Assembly: GCF_900197595.1 (NCBI RefSeq)
Contig: NZ_FZLO01000004.1
Span: 124,001 to 188,000, forward strand
DNA length: 64,000 nucleotides
Direction of reading: 5' to 3'
DNA from: Scatolibacter rhodanostii
GTDB taxonomy: Bacteria; Bacillota; Clostridia; Oscillospirales; Acutalibacteraceae
The first letter of the stretch is position 1. Each line of letters starts with the position of its first letter. Below, piece after piece: positions 17,385-27,216 of this stretch. The position numbers and the translations under genes are program-made. The notes under the pieces were generated by a model. The model did no database searches, was not told the origin of the DNA, and worked only from the letters and a program-made list of their open reading frames with translations.

Positions 17385-18338
17385 TTAGTTCACCACATTT
17401 TGAGGATTACCTTGTACAAAAGCTGTTACATTTTCTTCTGCTATTTTCACCAGTCTTTGTCGTGCTTCTTTAGGCGCCCATGCGATATGAGGAGTCATCA
17501 CGCAATTTTTAGCTTTCAAAAGTGGATTTGTTGTCAAAATGGGTTCTTGCGAAACCACATCTACCGCTGCGGCATATATTTTACCACTATTCAGTGCGGC
17601 TGCTACCTCTTCTTCCACTAACAGGGGACCACGAGAAGTGTTTAGCAGAATTACGCCGTCTTTCATTTTGCCAATACTATTCTGGTTAATAATACCTTGG
17701 GTACGCTCTGTTAGAGGACAATGCAGGCTAATGACATCTGAACGCTTCAGCAATTCTTCTTCGTCTACATATTCTGCAATCGTCTTTCCTTCTTCTGATG
17801 GCCGACTGCCGCAGGCAATTACATTCATGCCCAATGCTTTTGCAATTCTACCTGTACTTTGACCGATTTTTCCAAAGCCGATAATGCCTATTGTTTTACC
17901 TTTCAGCTCAATAAGTGGGTAGTCCCAAAAACAAAAATCCTCGCTATTTTCCCAGCGTCCCTCATGAATCTCTCTGTCATGATGACCTACGTGATGACAA
18001 ATTTCGAGAAGAAGGGCAATTGTTAGCTGCCCTACTGCTTCTGTACTGTAACTGGGAATATTCGTAACTGTAATATCAAATTCACGTGCAGCCGCAACAT
18101 CAACAACATTAAATCCTGTTGCTAACACTCCTACATAACGCAAATTTGATGTCTGCTTAAAGATTTCTTTTCCCAAAACAGTCTTATTGGTCAACACAAT
18201 CTCAGCGTCACCAATTCGTTCTACAATCTGATTCGCTGATGTGCGATCATACACTGTCAATTCGCCAATTTTCTCAAATTTTGCCCAGCTCAAATCACCG
18301 GGATTAGCGGTATATCCATCTAAAATTACAATTTTCAT
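17385..18338 (-). CDS. D-2-hydroxyacid dehydrogenase (hydroxypyruvate reductase-like)
   Basis: NAD(P)-dependent reductase of 2-oxo acids to D-2-hydroxyacids; the glycerate dehydrogenase/hydroxypyruvate reductase type is the best fit. The 317-residue product shows the N-terminal catalytic domain beginning MKIVILDGY, the substrate loop VLATGFNVVDV, the Rossmann motif IIGFGKIGQSTGRIAKALG, the arginine region LLNTSRGPLL, the acidic DVVSQEP and the catalytic histidine in TPHIAW. The ATG at 18338 is chosen because GGAGGAG lies 8 bases upstream inside the end of the preceding gene. It is the last gene of the operon. With the GarR-like reductase and TIM-barrel isomerase it suggests traffic through hydroxypyruvate and glycerate; this is inference. 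Confidence 0.88.
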   Translation of the reverse strand: MKIVILDGYTANPGDLSWAKFEKIGELTVYDRTSANQIVERIGDAEIVLTNKTVLGKEIFKQTSNLRYVGVLATGFNVVDVAAAREFDITVTNIPSYSTEAVGQLTIALLLEICHHVGHHDREIHEGRWENSEDFCFWDYPLIELKGKTIGIIGFGKIGQSTGRIAKALGMNVIACGSRPSEEGKTIAEYVDEEELLKRSDVISLHCPLTERTQGIINQNSIGKMKDGVILLNTSRGPLLVEEEVAAALNSGKIYAAAVDVVSQEPILTTNPLLKAKNCVMTPHIAWAPKEARQRLVKIAEENVTAFVQGNPQNVVN

Positions 18339-18343
18339 CTGCT

Positions 18344-19261
18344 TCACTCCTCCAACATAGCCCAAGCTCGGTTCAAGACACGCTTGGCATTTGCTATTAT
18401 AATTTCTGAATCTTCCTCTTTCCACGGTTTAACTTCAAAAGAGAGGACATAAGGGTTTTCAGCGCAAAAAAAGCCTTCTTGCTTTAGCACCCGTAAGAAA
18501 TCAAGCACTTCTTTTGTGTCATTTGAGCCTCCCGGAAAACCAAAACGCTGGTGCTCATCTCCATATCCCTCCACCGCTTTATCTTGACAAACCGTGTTAC
18601 CAATATGGAAGTGTGTGATATACGGACGCAAGGTCTGCACAGTAAATTTACCGTCCTCATAACACATGGGGATATGAGACAAGTCTACCAGCAAGCCGAA
18701 ATTGCTGAACTTAGAACGAATATCCGCCGCAAACTTTGCCGCATATGGTGCAGGGCCAATTAAAGAAGCCTTCGCAATATCATAATCAAACACTTCCAGC
18801 TCGATGCTCATATTTTTTGTCTGCGCATATCGGCAAAGATTTTCAGTGGTTTTAATAAGTTGCGCATATGCTTTATCTTTTGTATCTTCTTCCCATTTTC
18901 CAGCAAGAAAAGCGATTCCCTTGGCACCAAGCGATTCAGCTTCATCAATGGCCTCAAGCAAGGTTTGTTCCGCTTTCTGTCTTTCACTTTCTTCTATATG
19001 ATTGGGATTCAGTCCTGTCGTTAAAAGTCTTGGCTGCGCACCATAGCAAATCTGCATGTGAGAAGCCTTCAGCATTTTGGCAGCCTCTTCTCTGATTTCA
19101 CTATCCTTAATCCAGTTAATTTCTATCGCATCAAAATAGTCATCAACAGCTATTTTTTTGAGGCAATCCACTGTTTCAGGACATTCTCCTTTTCCTAATG
19201 CGGGAAAAGCCATAAATGACACAATGCCAATATTAAAATACCTTTTTATAGATTCTTGCAT
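18344..19261 (-). CDS. TIM-barrel sugar isomerase/epimerase (hydroxypyruvate isomerase-like superfamily)
   Basis: Member of the xylose-isomerase-like TIM-barrel superfamily, which moves carbonyl or stereochemistry on sugars and small hydroxy-oxo compounds with a divalent metal. The 305-residue product has the expected four metal-ligand regions: Glu in SIELEVFDYD, Asp in LLVDLSHIP, His in THFHIGNT and Glu in VLSFEVKP. It begins with ATG after AAAAGGAG. It lies between a GHL6 hydrolase gene and a D-2-hydroxyacid dehydrogenase, ending 6 bases before the latter. Hydroxypyruvate isomerase or a sugar epimerase are both possible; the family alone does not decide. Confidence 0.85.
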   Translation of the reverse strand: MQESIKRYFNIGIVSFMAFPALGKGECPETVDCLKKIAVDDYFDAIEINWIKDSEIREEAAKMLKASHMQICYGAQPRLLTTGLNPNHIEESERQKAEQTLLEAIDEAESLGAKGIAFLAGKWEEDTKDKAYAQLIKTTENLCRYAQTKNMSIELEVFDYDIAKASLIGPAPYAAKFAADIRSKFSNFGLLVDLSHIPMCYEDGKFTVQTLRPYITHFHIGNTVCQDKAVEGYGDEHQRFGFPGGSNDTKEVLDFLRVLKQEGFFCAENPYVLSFEVKPWKEEDSEIIIANAKRVLNRAWAMLEE

Positions 19262-19297
19262 TGATTTTCAACTCCTTTTATCACTATTTCTATTAAA

Positions 19298-21322
19298 TCA
19301 ATTTTTGGTATGAAAATAGATTCTTATCATATCCCATACATCAAGCTTTTCTAACACACAAAACAATCTTCCATCCTTATTTTCAACAGCAATTTTTTGA
19401 CCTGCCAAACAAGATGAAACTGATATATCTTTCGCGTTTTCCGGCAATCGCACAGAAAATGCCAATTGATGAAAGGGTATAATGGCTGTCAGAGGTCGTT
19501 TGCCAACTCCGTTCACAAAGTGCAACAAAATTTCACTTTCTTTTTGGAACGCACTAACTTGCAAACCATAAGGTGCTTCCACCTCTATTATAGGATTTTG
19601 ACTTACTCCCCAGTTTACACAGTTTTTCATCAGTGTCAAGTGTTCCGGCAATCCATATTTCTGCACCAACCATGAAAGCTGAAAAGGCAGAAACAACACT
19701 TCCCCTTTTCCGCATTTCGATGTGACAATCAATGGGATATCGGTTTTGGGTGATAGAATGGATGCTCTTTCGGGTGGTGCTCCCACGGCATCTAGCGGAG
19801 CAAACGGCGGCACAAGAGTGGCGAAAACTTCTGCGTTTTGGCACGGCTTTATGTAAGCTGTTTTCCCACGGTAAGGCAGCAGCTCTTTCTCTGACAATCC
19901 CTTAAAAAGATTTTGTTTCGCTTTCTCCATTCTCAAATAAGCAGCTGTCAGATTCTCGCTAGTTTCTAGTATTGCCTCTGTACCTAAAATGGACATGAGC
20001 GGTTGCAGACAATCTTTGTTTGTCCCCTCTATAATAAGACGTCCGCCTTGCTTCACGTAAGAAATTAATTTTTCACCAATTTCTTGTGTCTGAAAACCCT
20101 CCGAAACAATTATAGACGGAGCACTTTGCAGCTTTGCTTCTGTCACTTGATGTACCTTTACAACATCAAACTGTCTTTGGGTTGCTGTTAACCCTTCAAA
20201 CCAACCGGTGCCACTTTCTTTTCCGTCCCAAAGCAATACTGAATCAGAAAGTATCTTTGCTTCTTGCATAATCTCTTCTGATAAAGACGCCATAGTATTG
20301 ATTTCTTTTATGTTTTTTAGAATGCTTTTATCGGGGACTGTATCACTAAATCCAGTAATAGAGTGCCAAATGTAACCGCCATTTGCCGGAATTTGTGACA
20401 TCCAAAACTGATATTCTGCTTCTGGAAGTCCTGTATGCCGCCAATCCATACCGGGGCAGGAATGAATAATGCCAAAAGGCAGATTTTCTTCCAAAGAACG
20501 ACCCACTTTCATGGTCATCGCCGGTTTCCAAATAGGCGGCAAATTGTTTTGTCCGGCAGAAAGAATATCTTGTGACTCCGTACAAATTAAATCACAATAA
20601 TCTAGCTGTTCTCTTAAGTCTTCTTTGCCGATAGGATTGTAATAAAGAATCAGGGGGAGTTCTTCTCTTTCTTCTTTAATGGCTCGGTAAATTTTCTCTG
20701 TGCACTCCCGTATTGATTCTGTTGCCCAATCAGACTTCAATAGTTCAGGCTTCTCAGGAATTTTTTCCCCATATTTATTTTGATACTTATCTTGACAAGT
20801 CTGACAACCGCAAAATTCATAGTGAGGCGCATTTAGAAAGATTCCGTCTAAATTATAGTGGGAAAGCACTTCATGAATTACCGGAACAGCAAATTCATCG
20901 CCTCGATACCCGCTATTCAAACAAGTGCTGTAAAGCAAGCTCCACTCCCCAGGTCGTTCTTTTCCATAAATAGTTGGTTCGCCCTGTTGATTGCGCACAA
21001 ACCACCACGGCTTTTGTTGATAGACAACATCATCTGTTTTGCTGAAATCAAATCGGCCTACCACATTTATTCCTCTTAGATGGCACGATTCAATTATTTC
21101 TGCCAGAATATCCCTATCTTTGGGCAGATATTCGTTGATATGATGATAGGGTATCTTACTCTTATACCATGCATAAATTCCCCCAACATTCATAACTAGC
21201 GTATTACCACAAAGCTGCAACACTTCTTCTGCTATTTTATCAGGATTCATTAGGGGCGTGTCTTTCACCTGTAAATTCGTTTGAATCACACGCATCGGTT
21301 TTTGCCACCAAAGTTTGTTCAC
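19298..21322 (-). CDS. GHL6-type putative glycoside hydrolase with trimerisation-like domain (paralogue 3)
   Basis: Large cytosolic protein of the hypothetical glycosyl hydrolase 6 (GHL6) type, here 674 residues. An N-terminal TIM barrel opens with WWQKPMRVIQTNLQ and contains VGRFDFSKTDD, TCLNSGYR, and the Cys cluster CGCQTCQDKYQNKYG. It is followed by a beta-galactosidase-trimerisation-like Rossmann region around QEIGEKLISYVKQGGRLII and a small C-terminal beta domain. The start is a GTG at 21322 after AAAGGGGAG; the ORF overlaps the previous gene by a few bases. There is no signal peptide. Two paralogues lie upstream in the same operon. Glycosidase activity is inferred from the fold; catalytic residues cannot be assigned by eye. 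Confidence 0.75.
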   Translation of the reverse strand: MNKLWWQKPMRVIQTNLQVKDTPLMNPDKIAEEVLQLCGNTLVMNVGGIYAWYKSKIPYHHINEYLPKDRDILAEIIESCHLRGINVVGRFDFSKTDDVVYQQKPWWFVRNQQGEPTIYGKERPGEWSLLYSTCLNSGYRGDEFAVPVIHEVLSHYNLDGIFLNAPHYEFCGCQTCQDKYQNKYGEKIPEKPELLKSDWATESIRECTEKIYRAIKEEREELPLILYYNPIGKEDLREQLDYCDLICTESQDILSAGQNNLPPIWKPAMTMKVGRSLEENLPFGIIHSCPGMDWRHTGLPEAEYQFWMSQIPANGGYIWHSITGFSDTVPDKSILKNIKEINTMASLSEEIMQEAKILSDSVLLWDGKESGTGWFEGLTATQRQFDVVKVHQVTEAKLQSAPSIIVSEGFQTQEIGEKLISYVKQGGRLIIEGTNKDCLQPLMSILGTEAILETSENLTAAYLRMEKAKQNLFKGLSEKELLPYRGKTAYIKPCQNAEVFATLVPPFAPLDAVGAPPERASILSPKTDIPLIVTSKCGKGEVLFLPFQLSWLVQKYGLPEHLTLMKNCVNWGVSQNPIIEVEAPYGLQVSAFQKESEILLHFVNGVGKRPLTAIIPFHQLAFSVRLPENAKDISVSSCLAGQKIAVENKDGRLFCVLEKLDVWDMIRIYFHTKN

Positions 21323-21336
21323 TGAACTCTCCCCTT

Positions 21337-23466
21337 TCACTGCAAAACCAGCATTTCATGCATGGCTATATTCTCGACGGTAAATGAGATTCTGTTCCCA
21401 TTTCTTCTAACTGGAATGGTTTGTTGCGCTACCGTTAGGAACGCTGTCGTTATATTTTTATCTTCCACCTGCAATGAAATCGTATAGGGGCCTAATGGAA
21501 TAATCTCCTGCATATAACCGGGTTCAGGGTCGGCACCCGTCAAGTTAACCAGATGTAAAATGAATTTCTCGCCCTGACGATACAACTTGCAGTCAAGGTG
21601 TCCAGGCCCTGACACAGTAAGCAGAGGTTCATCTCGATTTGCCCAGTTTACAACGTCTGCCAGCAAATCGCCATGATCAGGCAGTCTGTCTTTTCCATAA
21701 CAGCGGTCAAAATCTCCTGCTAAATAAACACATCTTCCTCCCCCTGCCAATTCACCTGCCCAAAGTAAAGACAACTCTTTTTGTTCTTCACGAATCCAAC
21801 TGAATTCAGGCGGAAAAATCGGGAATGGAGGAATGTAACTTCCGATTGGTTTCAGTGATTCAACACTTTCTACCGTACAATATCTGCCCCCAAAAGCCAA
21901 AATATCGGTGTCTTCAAACCGACTGAAAATGTCGTGTCTGTTTTCTGAAATCCTGATATAGCTGTGTGCTTCATACTTTTCCCAATTTCCTGAATCATTT
22001 GTCGTAGGGCCTTGATATCCCTTTTGCAAACGCAGTCCCAAAAATTCCCATAAATTAGGATTTGGCAATGGTTCACCGTCTTGCGACAACGTACCGCTTA
22101 GTCCTGAAAGCACCAAGCTGCCACCGGCTTCACAAAACTCTTTTATGCTTTGTGTCTGCCGTTCACTTAAAATGGCAATATCCGGCAGAATGAGCACGTT
22201 AATTCTGTTAGCATATTTTCTTAAATCATCTGCATGAATCGGAAGAAAAGGAATTCTATGCTTTGTCAATGCTTTAGTAAAACCAATCCATGGCAGTTCA
22301 CAGCGTTCTTTTGGATTTTCCCTGCCATAAAAATCCGTGTTTTCCTGACTCCAAAGAATACCTACTTGTGCTACTTCTTGCCTTTTATATAGATATTTTT
22401 CGTTGGCTTCATGCCACTGAAAAACAGGGACCGGCGTTTCGTATTGCCGTCTGTCATATCCTTTTGCACCCACATGATGAAACCACGGAGAAATTCCTCC
22501 GGCAATTCCTTCTATCATCCAAAGTCGAGTTTCTTCTTTGGGGTTAGCGGACAAACGAAAGGTTCTTCTTCCTCTCACGTAATTGGCCATGCTCTCGGGC
22601 ACAATCATACCTTCTTCTGATGCCAATCTCAGCAAAGACCCATTCACTGCGTTTTCTTCCATGCCTGTGTTTGCTTTTCTGCCTTGTTGATCACAAAAGA
22701 CTATCTTGCTTTTGCCCAAAAGTTTTTTAATATCTACAAAGCGATTGCCCTGCTCAATTTGGTCGGCATTGAGCATACCGCACCATACGCAGTCTTTTCC
22801 GCCTTTTTCTTGCACGACTTCGTTAAAATAGTCCCAAATTTGCAGTCTGATTTCATAGTTCCATCTAACCCATATCCGATATGTTTCGTCGTTCCAATCA
22901 GGCTTTTCCGGCAATTCTCTGCCATACTTTTCTCTGAATTTTCTTTGGCAGTTCTCACAATAACAAATTGTTTTTCTGTCAAGGCCTTTCCAGTTATTGT
23001 CCGTAAAGCCTTCTGGGTGATAGCGTTCTATGATTTCTCTTAATATATCTGGAACAAACTCGGTGTAATATCCGCTGTTTACACAAGAATAATAACGCCC
23101 AGCGGCTTCAATATATTTTCCCTGTTTATCCTTGCAGAACCAAGACGGATATGCCTGCAAAAATCGACTATCCGCACGGTTAGTATCCATTCTGGCAATT
23201 ACTTTTAAGCCATCTTCTCTGGCCGCAGCTGCCACTTCTGCGAAAAAGTCCGTACCATTTAAAAACTGAGCTTGATAATGCAGCAAATAGCGGCTGGGAT
23301 AATACGCCACTATCCCTCCGCCATTAATCACAACTGCCTGCGCTTTTGTTTTCTTCCACTGCTCTCTCCAAAAGTCAACATCAAAAGACGCTGGATCATC
23401 TTCTGTAAAATTTGTCTGTGCAAAACGAAATGTATTTTCATACCAAGGTTTTATTTTTTCCGCCAT
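21337..23466 (-). CDS. GHL6-type putative glycoside hydrolase with trimerisation-like domain (paralogue 2)
   Basis: Second of three related proteins, 709 residues and the longest. The N-terminal barrel has FRFAQTNFTEDDPASFD, VIARMDTNRADSR, SCVNSGYYTEFV and the Cys cluster CYCENCQRKFREKYG. A central Rossmann-like region reads QTQSIKEFCEAGGSLVLSG, typical of trimerisation or glutamine-amidotransferase-like domains of GH42-type enzymes. A beta domain ends the protein. The ATG follows AAGGAGG. Its stop is adjacent to the start of paralogue 3, and a GarR-like reductase lies just upstream. The substrate is unknown; divergence from its sisters suggests a different linkage or step. Confidence 0.75.
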   Translation of the reverse strand: MAEKIKPWYENTFRFAQTNFTEDDPASFDVDFWREQWKKTKAQAVVINGGGIVAYYPSRYLLHYQAQFLNGTDFFAEVAAAAREDGLKVIARMDTNRADSRFLQAYPSWFCKDKQGKYIEAAGRYYSCVNSGYYTEFVPDILREIIERYHPEGFTDNNWKGLDRKTICYCENCQRKFREKYGRELPEKPDWNDETYRIWVRWNYEIRLQIWDYFNEVVQEKGGKDCVWCGMLNADQIEQGNRFVDIKKLLGKSKIVFCDQQGRKANTGMEENAVNGSLLRLASEEGMIVPESMANYVRGRRTFRLSANPKEETRLWMIEGIAGGISPWFHHVGAKGYDRRQYETPVPVFQWHEANEKYLYKRQEVAQVGILWSQENTDFYGRENPKERCELPWIGFTKALTKHRIPFLPIHADDLRKYANRINVLILPDIAILSERQTQSIKEFCEAGGSLVLSGLSGTLSQDGEPLPNPNLWEFLGLRLQKGYQGPTTNDSGNWEKYEAHSYIRISENRHDIFSRFEDTDILAFGGRYCTVESVESLKPIGSYIPPFPIFPPEFSWIREEQKELSLLWAGELAGGGRCVYLAGDFDRCYGKDRLPDHGDLLADVVNWANRDEPLLTVSGPGHLDCKLYRQGEKFILHLVNLTGADPEPGYMQEIIPLGPYTISLQVEDKNITTAFLTVAQQTIPVRRNGNRISFTVENIAMHEMLVLQ

Positions 23467-23490
23467 GGTTTTCCTCCTTACGCAAAGCTG

Positions 23491-24369
23491 TCAGATGCTT
23501 GTTCCGGAAATTTTTTCATAATAGCGAGCCAGTGCACTGTGATCGTCTGAGCCAAAACCATTTTCTTGCAAATCTTGCAGCATTTTCATGACCTGCTCTG
23601 TCAGCGGCAACGGTATTTTTGTTTTATCAGCCGTATCCATTGCATTCAAAAGATCTTTTACGTGCAAATCTACCTTAAATCCAGGCTTATAATTCTTTTT
23701 AATCATCATCTGAATTTTTGCATTCATTACTGTTGAGCCCGCCAAGCCGCCGCAAATCGCTTCAAACACAAGCTGTGGGTCTACTCCGCTTTTGGAGGCC
23801 AATGTAAACGCCTCTGCCACTGCTGCAATGTTAAGTGCCACAATGATTTGGTTTGCAAGCTTTGTGGTGTTGCCAGCCCCAACTGCACCGCAATAAACGG
23901 CCGAAGCACCCATACAAAGCAACAGTTCTTTATTTGCTTCAAAATCTTCTTTTTGGCCGCCTACCATAATAGACAATGTACCGTCAACGGCCTTTGGCTC
24001 TCCACCTGATACAGGGGCATCTAGCATTTTCACGCCTTTAGCTAAACAGGCGTGTGCAATTTCTTGTGAAGCTGTTGGCGCAATAGAGGACATATCGATT
24101 AATATACTGCCAGACTTTGCACCCTCAAGCACACCATTTTCTTCGCAAACTGCTTTTTTCACGTGAGGTGAGTTTGGCAGCATCGTAATGATGACAGAAG
24201 ATTCTTCGGCTACTTCTTTTGCTGAAGATACAGCTAAAGCCCCTTCGTTTTCCAATTCTCTGACGCTCTCTTCATTAATATCAAAAACCACGAGTTGATG
24301 TCCGGTTTTGATTAAGTTTTTAGCCATGGGCTTACCCATAATACCCAGCCCTATAAAACCAATTTTCAT
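23491..24369 (-). CDS. garR: 2-hydroxy-3-oxopropionate reductase-like (GarR/3-hydroxyisobutyrate dehydrogenase family)
   Basis: Beta-hydroxyacid dehydrogenase of 292 residues. In family members such as GarR it reduces tartronate semialdehyde to D-glycerate with NAD(P)H. Visible marks are the Rossmann motif IGFIGLGIMGKPMAKNL at the start, the substrate loop DAPVSGGEPKA, the catalytic lysine in GAGNTTKLANQ and the conserved helix that follows. An AAGGAGG lies before the ATG. It sits between two GHL6 paralogues, 12 bases after the first one. A glycerate kinase encoded about 7 kb upstream would use its product. GarR is the best match; 3-hydroxyisobutyrate or sulfolactaldehyde-type substrates are alternatives. 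Confidence 0.82.
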   Translation of the reverse strand: MKIGFIGLGIMGKPMAKNLIKTGHQLVVFDINEESVRELENEGALAVSSAKEVAEESSVIITMLPNSPHVKKAVCEENGVLEGAKSGSILIDMSSIAPTASQEIAHACLAKGVKMLDAPVSGGEPKAVDGTLSIMVGGQKEDFEANKELLLCMGASAVYCGAVGAGNTTKLANQIIVALNIAAVAEAFTLASKSGVDPQLVFEAICGGLAGSTVMNAKIQMMIKKNYKPGFKVDLHVKDLLNAMDTADKTKIPLPLTEQVMKMLQDLQENGFGSDDHSALARYYEKISGTSI

Positions 24370-24381
24370 GATAAATCCTCC

Positions 24382-26340
24382 TTATTCTTCCACGATAAAA
24401 GCTTCATACATGCCTAGTCTGTCTATTTTCAGTGTTTTTACAAAGGGATATGCTTTCTCTCCTGTTAAAGTCAATTTTTTGACTTTTGCTATCTTTTTAT
24501 TGGCAAACCGAATTTCAATATCAGATAAAGGTATTGGTGCAAAAAAAGTCGTTCCATTAAACCCTGTTTGGTTCAAAATTTGCAATAGATACTTGCCTTC
24601 TCCTACGCTATCAAAAAACATTTCTGTCTGTTCGGGCAAATTGCTTTCTACCTCACATGCAAACTTTTTAATGCTTTCCATAAAATTCAACACAATATTT
24701 TTGAAGTCCTCATAGCCTTGACGGTAATAAAGTGTGCCGGGCATCCATGAAAAATAGGCATTTCCTTTGTAAGCAAAAGCAGAAAAATCTTCCGAAAGAT
24801 GATAACCATAACAGCGCTCAGGAGGCCCATATCGCTGCGGAGGAATAAAAGGTAAAACCGATTGCGTTTCTTTTTCTGCCACAGCTTTTCGATACCGTAA
24901 ATCTAAATAGACCCAATTTCTTTTTTCAAAAGATGTGAAGATTTCTTTTGGATATGTCCCCAAATAAGCCCCTCGAATAGACTCTACTTCTTCTGTTAAT
25001 TGAATACCGAAAAGTTCCTGAATTTGTTCGGGCTGTCCTTCCAGTGCCAAACCGGTTGCCAGCAGATGTGCTTTGCTGTTTTGCAAAGCTTCTAGCTGCT
25101 TAGTGGATAATTCTTTAATTCCCGGCAAAATAATCCACTGATATTTTGCTAAACTTTGTGATTCTAACTGTCCAACTTCGATTAAATCAAACAGCAAGTG
25201 CGCCTCTTTCAACATTTTGTAAATGCCCAAGCACTCATGATTTTCTGCCGCTTGTATGCCAAAAGCACGTTCAGTCACCAAAAGAATTTGAGCTCTGCTT
25301 TGTAATCGGCTAAAATAACCCACATGCTGTTTATGAAAGTGAAAGACTTCTTTTGTGGTATCAAAATTTTCCTGATCTGGATAATCTTCAAAAGAGCCGA
25401 TAATACACCAGTCAAGCGTTCCCCCTGCCGCCATGTTACCGTACAGACGCATTTGATTTAAATATTTGGACACACCCATAAAGCGATAGGGAATGTCAAC
25501 GGCATTAATCACACAATTGCTGGCTGTCTTATCAACAAAGCTATTTTGAACTACCGATACATTATATTCGCTGTTATAAATCCAAAAAGGAAGAGGACGG
25601 TCGACTGCAGAATTTGACTCGTTGCGAACCATGTCCGCACCATCAAGATTATAGGTACACACGGCCACATCCGGACGTTTATTATGAACAAAACTTTGAA
25701 TTTTTCTAAGTAATTCATTGACCGTCTGTTTTTTAAAGTGTACATATTCTTGGAAAACAGGATTTACTGTTTCTTCTTCAGTGGGTAAAACGTGGTCTGT
25801 CTGCGCTAGAAACTTATTTTTACAGCTTTCGCACTGGCAAATCCCTACATAGTTACCGGTGTAGTCGTAGGTCTGATAGCCAAACATATTGAAGAACACA
25901 CCATCTACCGGATATAAATCCAGTGCTTCGTTTAAGATACGAATACTTTCTTCTTGTTGATACGGTGCATTTACACAAGTGGCAACGGTATCGTGATAGC
26001 GAATCGGTGTACCGCTTGCCGAAACAGAAAACCATTCCGGATGAGTATGATAGAATCTTTCATGCGCCTTACTAAAATCAAAGCGGGCGATGACTTTAAT
26101 ATCCTCTTCATGACATTTATTGATAAGCTCCCCAAAAAAATCTCCCGCCAAATAAGGACTAGGTGTTTGAGAGGATAACTGGCTTGGATAGAAAGAGGTG
26201 ATTCCTCCACAACCTACCATGCAGGCATTTGCACCAAATTCTTTTAACCGCTTCACATACTGCTCCACGTCCATACCCACATCTATATCACGCAAATTAT
26301 TCTGTATCATTCTTAGTTCACGAGAATGCCACCAACCCAT
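24382..26340 (-). CDS. GHL6-type putative glycoside hydrolase with trimerisation-like domain (paralogue 1)
   Basis: First of three paralogues, 652 residues from the ATG at 26340, chosen for the GAAGGAG upstream; the longer frame adds eight residues. The barrel opens WWHSRELRMIQNNLRD and carries VIARFDFSKAHE, TCVNAPYQQE and the Cys cluster CQCESCKNKF. A Rossmann-like domain with GIKELSTKQLEALQNSKAH and a C-terminal beta domain follow. It is transcribed right after the MalG-type permease, which suggests that it acts on the freshly imported substrate. No signal peptide, so cytosolic. Family assignment rests on overall layout and shared motifs; reaction unknown. Confidence 0.75.
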   Translation of the reverse strand: MGWWHSRELRMIQNNLRDIDVGMDVEQYVKRLKEFGANACMVGCGGITSFYPSQLSSQTPSPYLAGDFFGELINKCHEEDIKVIARFDFSKAHERFYHTHPEWFSVSASGTPIRYHDTVATCVNAPYQQEESIRILNEALDLYPVDGVFFNMFGYQTYDYTGNYVGICQCESCKNKFLAQTDHVLPTEEETVNPVFQEYVHFKKQTVNELLRKIQSFVHNKRPDVAVCTYNLDGADMVRNESNSAVDRPLPFWIYNSEYNVSVVQNSFVDKTASNCVINAVDIPYRFMGVSKYLNQMRLYGNMAAGGTLDWCIIGSFEDYPDQENFDTTKEVFHFHKQHVGYFSRLQSRAQILLVTERAFGIQAAENHECLGIYKMLKEAHLLFDLIEVGQLESQSLAKYQWIILPGIKELSTKQLEALQNSKAHLLATGLALEGQPEQIQELFGIQLTEEVESIRGAYLGTYPKEIFTSFEKRNWVYLDLRYRKAVAEKETQSVLPFIPPQRYGPPERCYGYHLSEDFSAFAYKGNAYFSWMPGTLYYRQGYEDFKNIVLNFMESIKKFACEVESNLPEQTEMFFDSVGEGKYLLQILNQTGFNGTTFFAPIPLSDIEIRFANKKIAKVKKLTLTGEKAYPFVKTLKIDRLGMYEAFIVEE

Positions 26341-26377
26341 AATCCTTTCTCCTTCCCAAAACATCCTTTTGCTGATT

Positions 26378-27205
26378 TTATTGTTTGATACCGCTGACTG
26401 CTATGCTCTGTACAATATTTTTCTGTAGAATTAAAAACATAATGGTCAAAGGAATCGCACTAATGACGGCGACCGCCATACGAGGCCCATAATAAATATT
26501 ATCTTGCTGTGCATTGAACATTGCCACACCGACTGAAATCAATTGCTTTTCTGTACTTTTTATGGTAACAAGCGGCCACAAATAGTTATTCCAGTTAGAA
26601 AGTACTTGCAAAATTGAAAGTGTAGCAATGAGTGGTTTTGAAAGAGGAATGATAATTCTCAAGAAAATTGTCCATTCTCCTGCTCCATCTAAAAAGGCTG
26701 ATTCTCGCAACGAATCGGGAATGGTCTCGATATTTTGCTTGGCAAAAAAAGTGCCATAAACATAGGCAAAACTGCCAAAAATCAGCGGTGCCCATGTGTC
26801 GAGCAAACCCCAGTTTCGATATTGAATGAACAGGGGAACCATGCGTGATTCAAAGGGAATCATCATGACAGCCAGCATAAACAGGAACCATACTTTTTTT
26901 AGGGCAAACTTACCTTTAGCAAAGGCATATCCACACATCATTGCTGTAAATACAGAAATAAATGTATTGGTAACTGTTACGATAATAGTGTTTATGTACA
27001 GTCTCACAAGAGGTATCGTTTTAAACGCATATTCATAGTTGAATAAACTGAATTCTTTTGGTGTCAGTGAAAAAGGAGGCAGTGTCGTTGTTGCTGCACG
27101 ATCAAACGAAAGCACGACTGCCCAATAAAGCGGTATTAAGATAACCGCCAACAAAATTACTAAGAAAAAAATCGTAATTCCTTTTCTTACTTTCTTCATT
27201 TTCAT
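26378..27205 (-). CDS. Carbohydrate ABC transporter permease, MalG type
   Basis: Membrane permease of 275 residues with about six helices, beginning GITIFFLVILLAVILIPLYW. The ATPase-contact motif is LRESAFLDGAGEW followed by RIIIPLSKP, the EAA loop of CUT1 importers. It pairs with the MalF-type permease 12 bases upstream and the lipoprotein encoded before that. No ATPase gene is present, so a shared ATPase elsewhere must power it. Confidence 0.9.
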   Translation of the reverse strand: MKMKKVRKGITIFFLVILLAVILIPLYWAVVLSFDRAATTTLPPFSLTPKEFSLFNYEYAFKTIPLVRLYINTIIVTVTNTFISVFTAMMCGYAFAKGKFALKKVWFLFMLAVMMIPFESRMVPLFIQYRNWGLLDTWAPLIFGSFAYVYGTFFAKQNIETIPDSLRESAFLDGAGEWTIFLRIIIPLSKPLIATLSILQVLSNWNNYLWPLVTIKSTEKQLISVGVAMFNAQQDNIYYGPRMAVAVISAIPLTIMFLILQKNIVQSIAVSGIKQ

Positions 27206-27216
27206 CGCAATATCCC

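Noticed and set aside
16989-17621. 210-codon plus-strand frame covering the small gene and the end of the hydroxyacid dehydrogenase gene
   Set aside because: It overlaps two better-supported minus-strand genes and lacks a ribosome site or recognisable motif; very rich in Phe, Tyr and Cys like random AT-rich translation.
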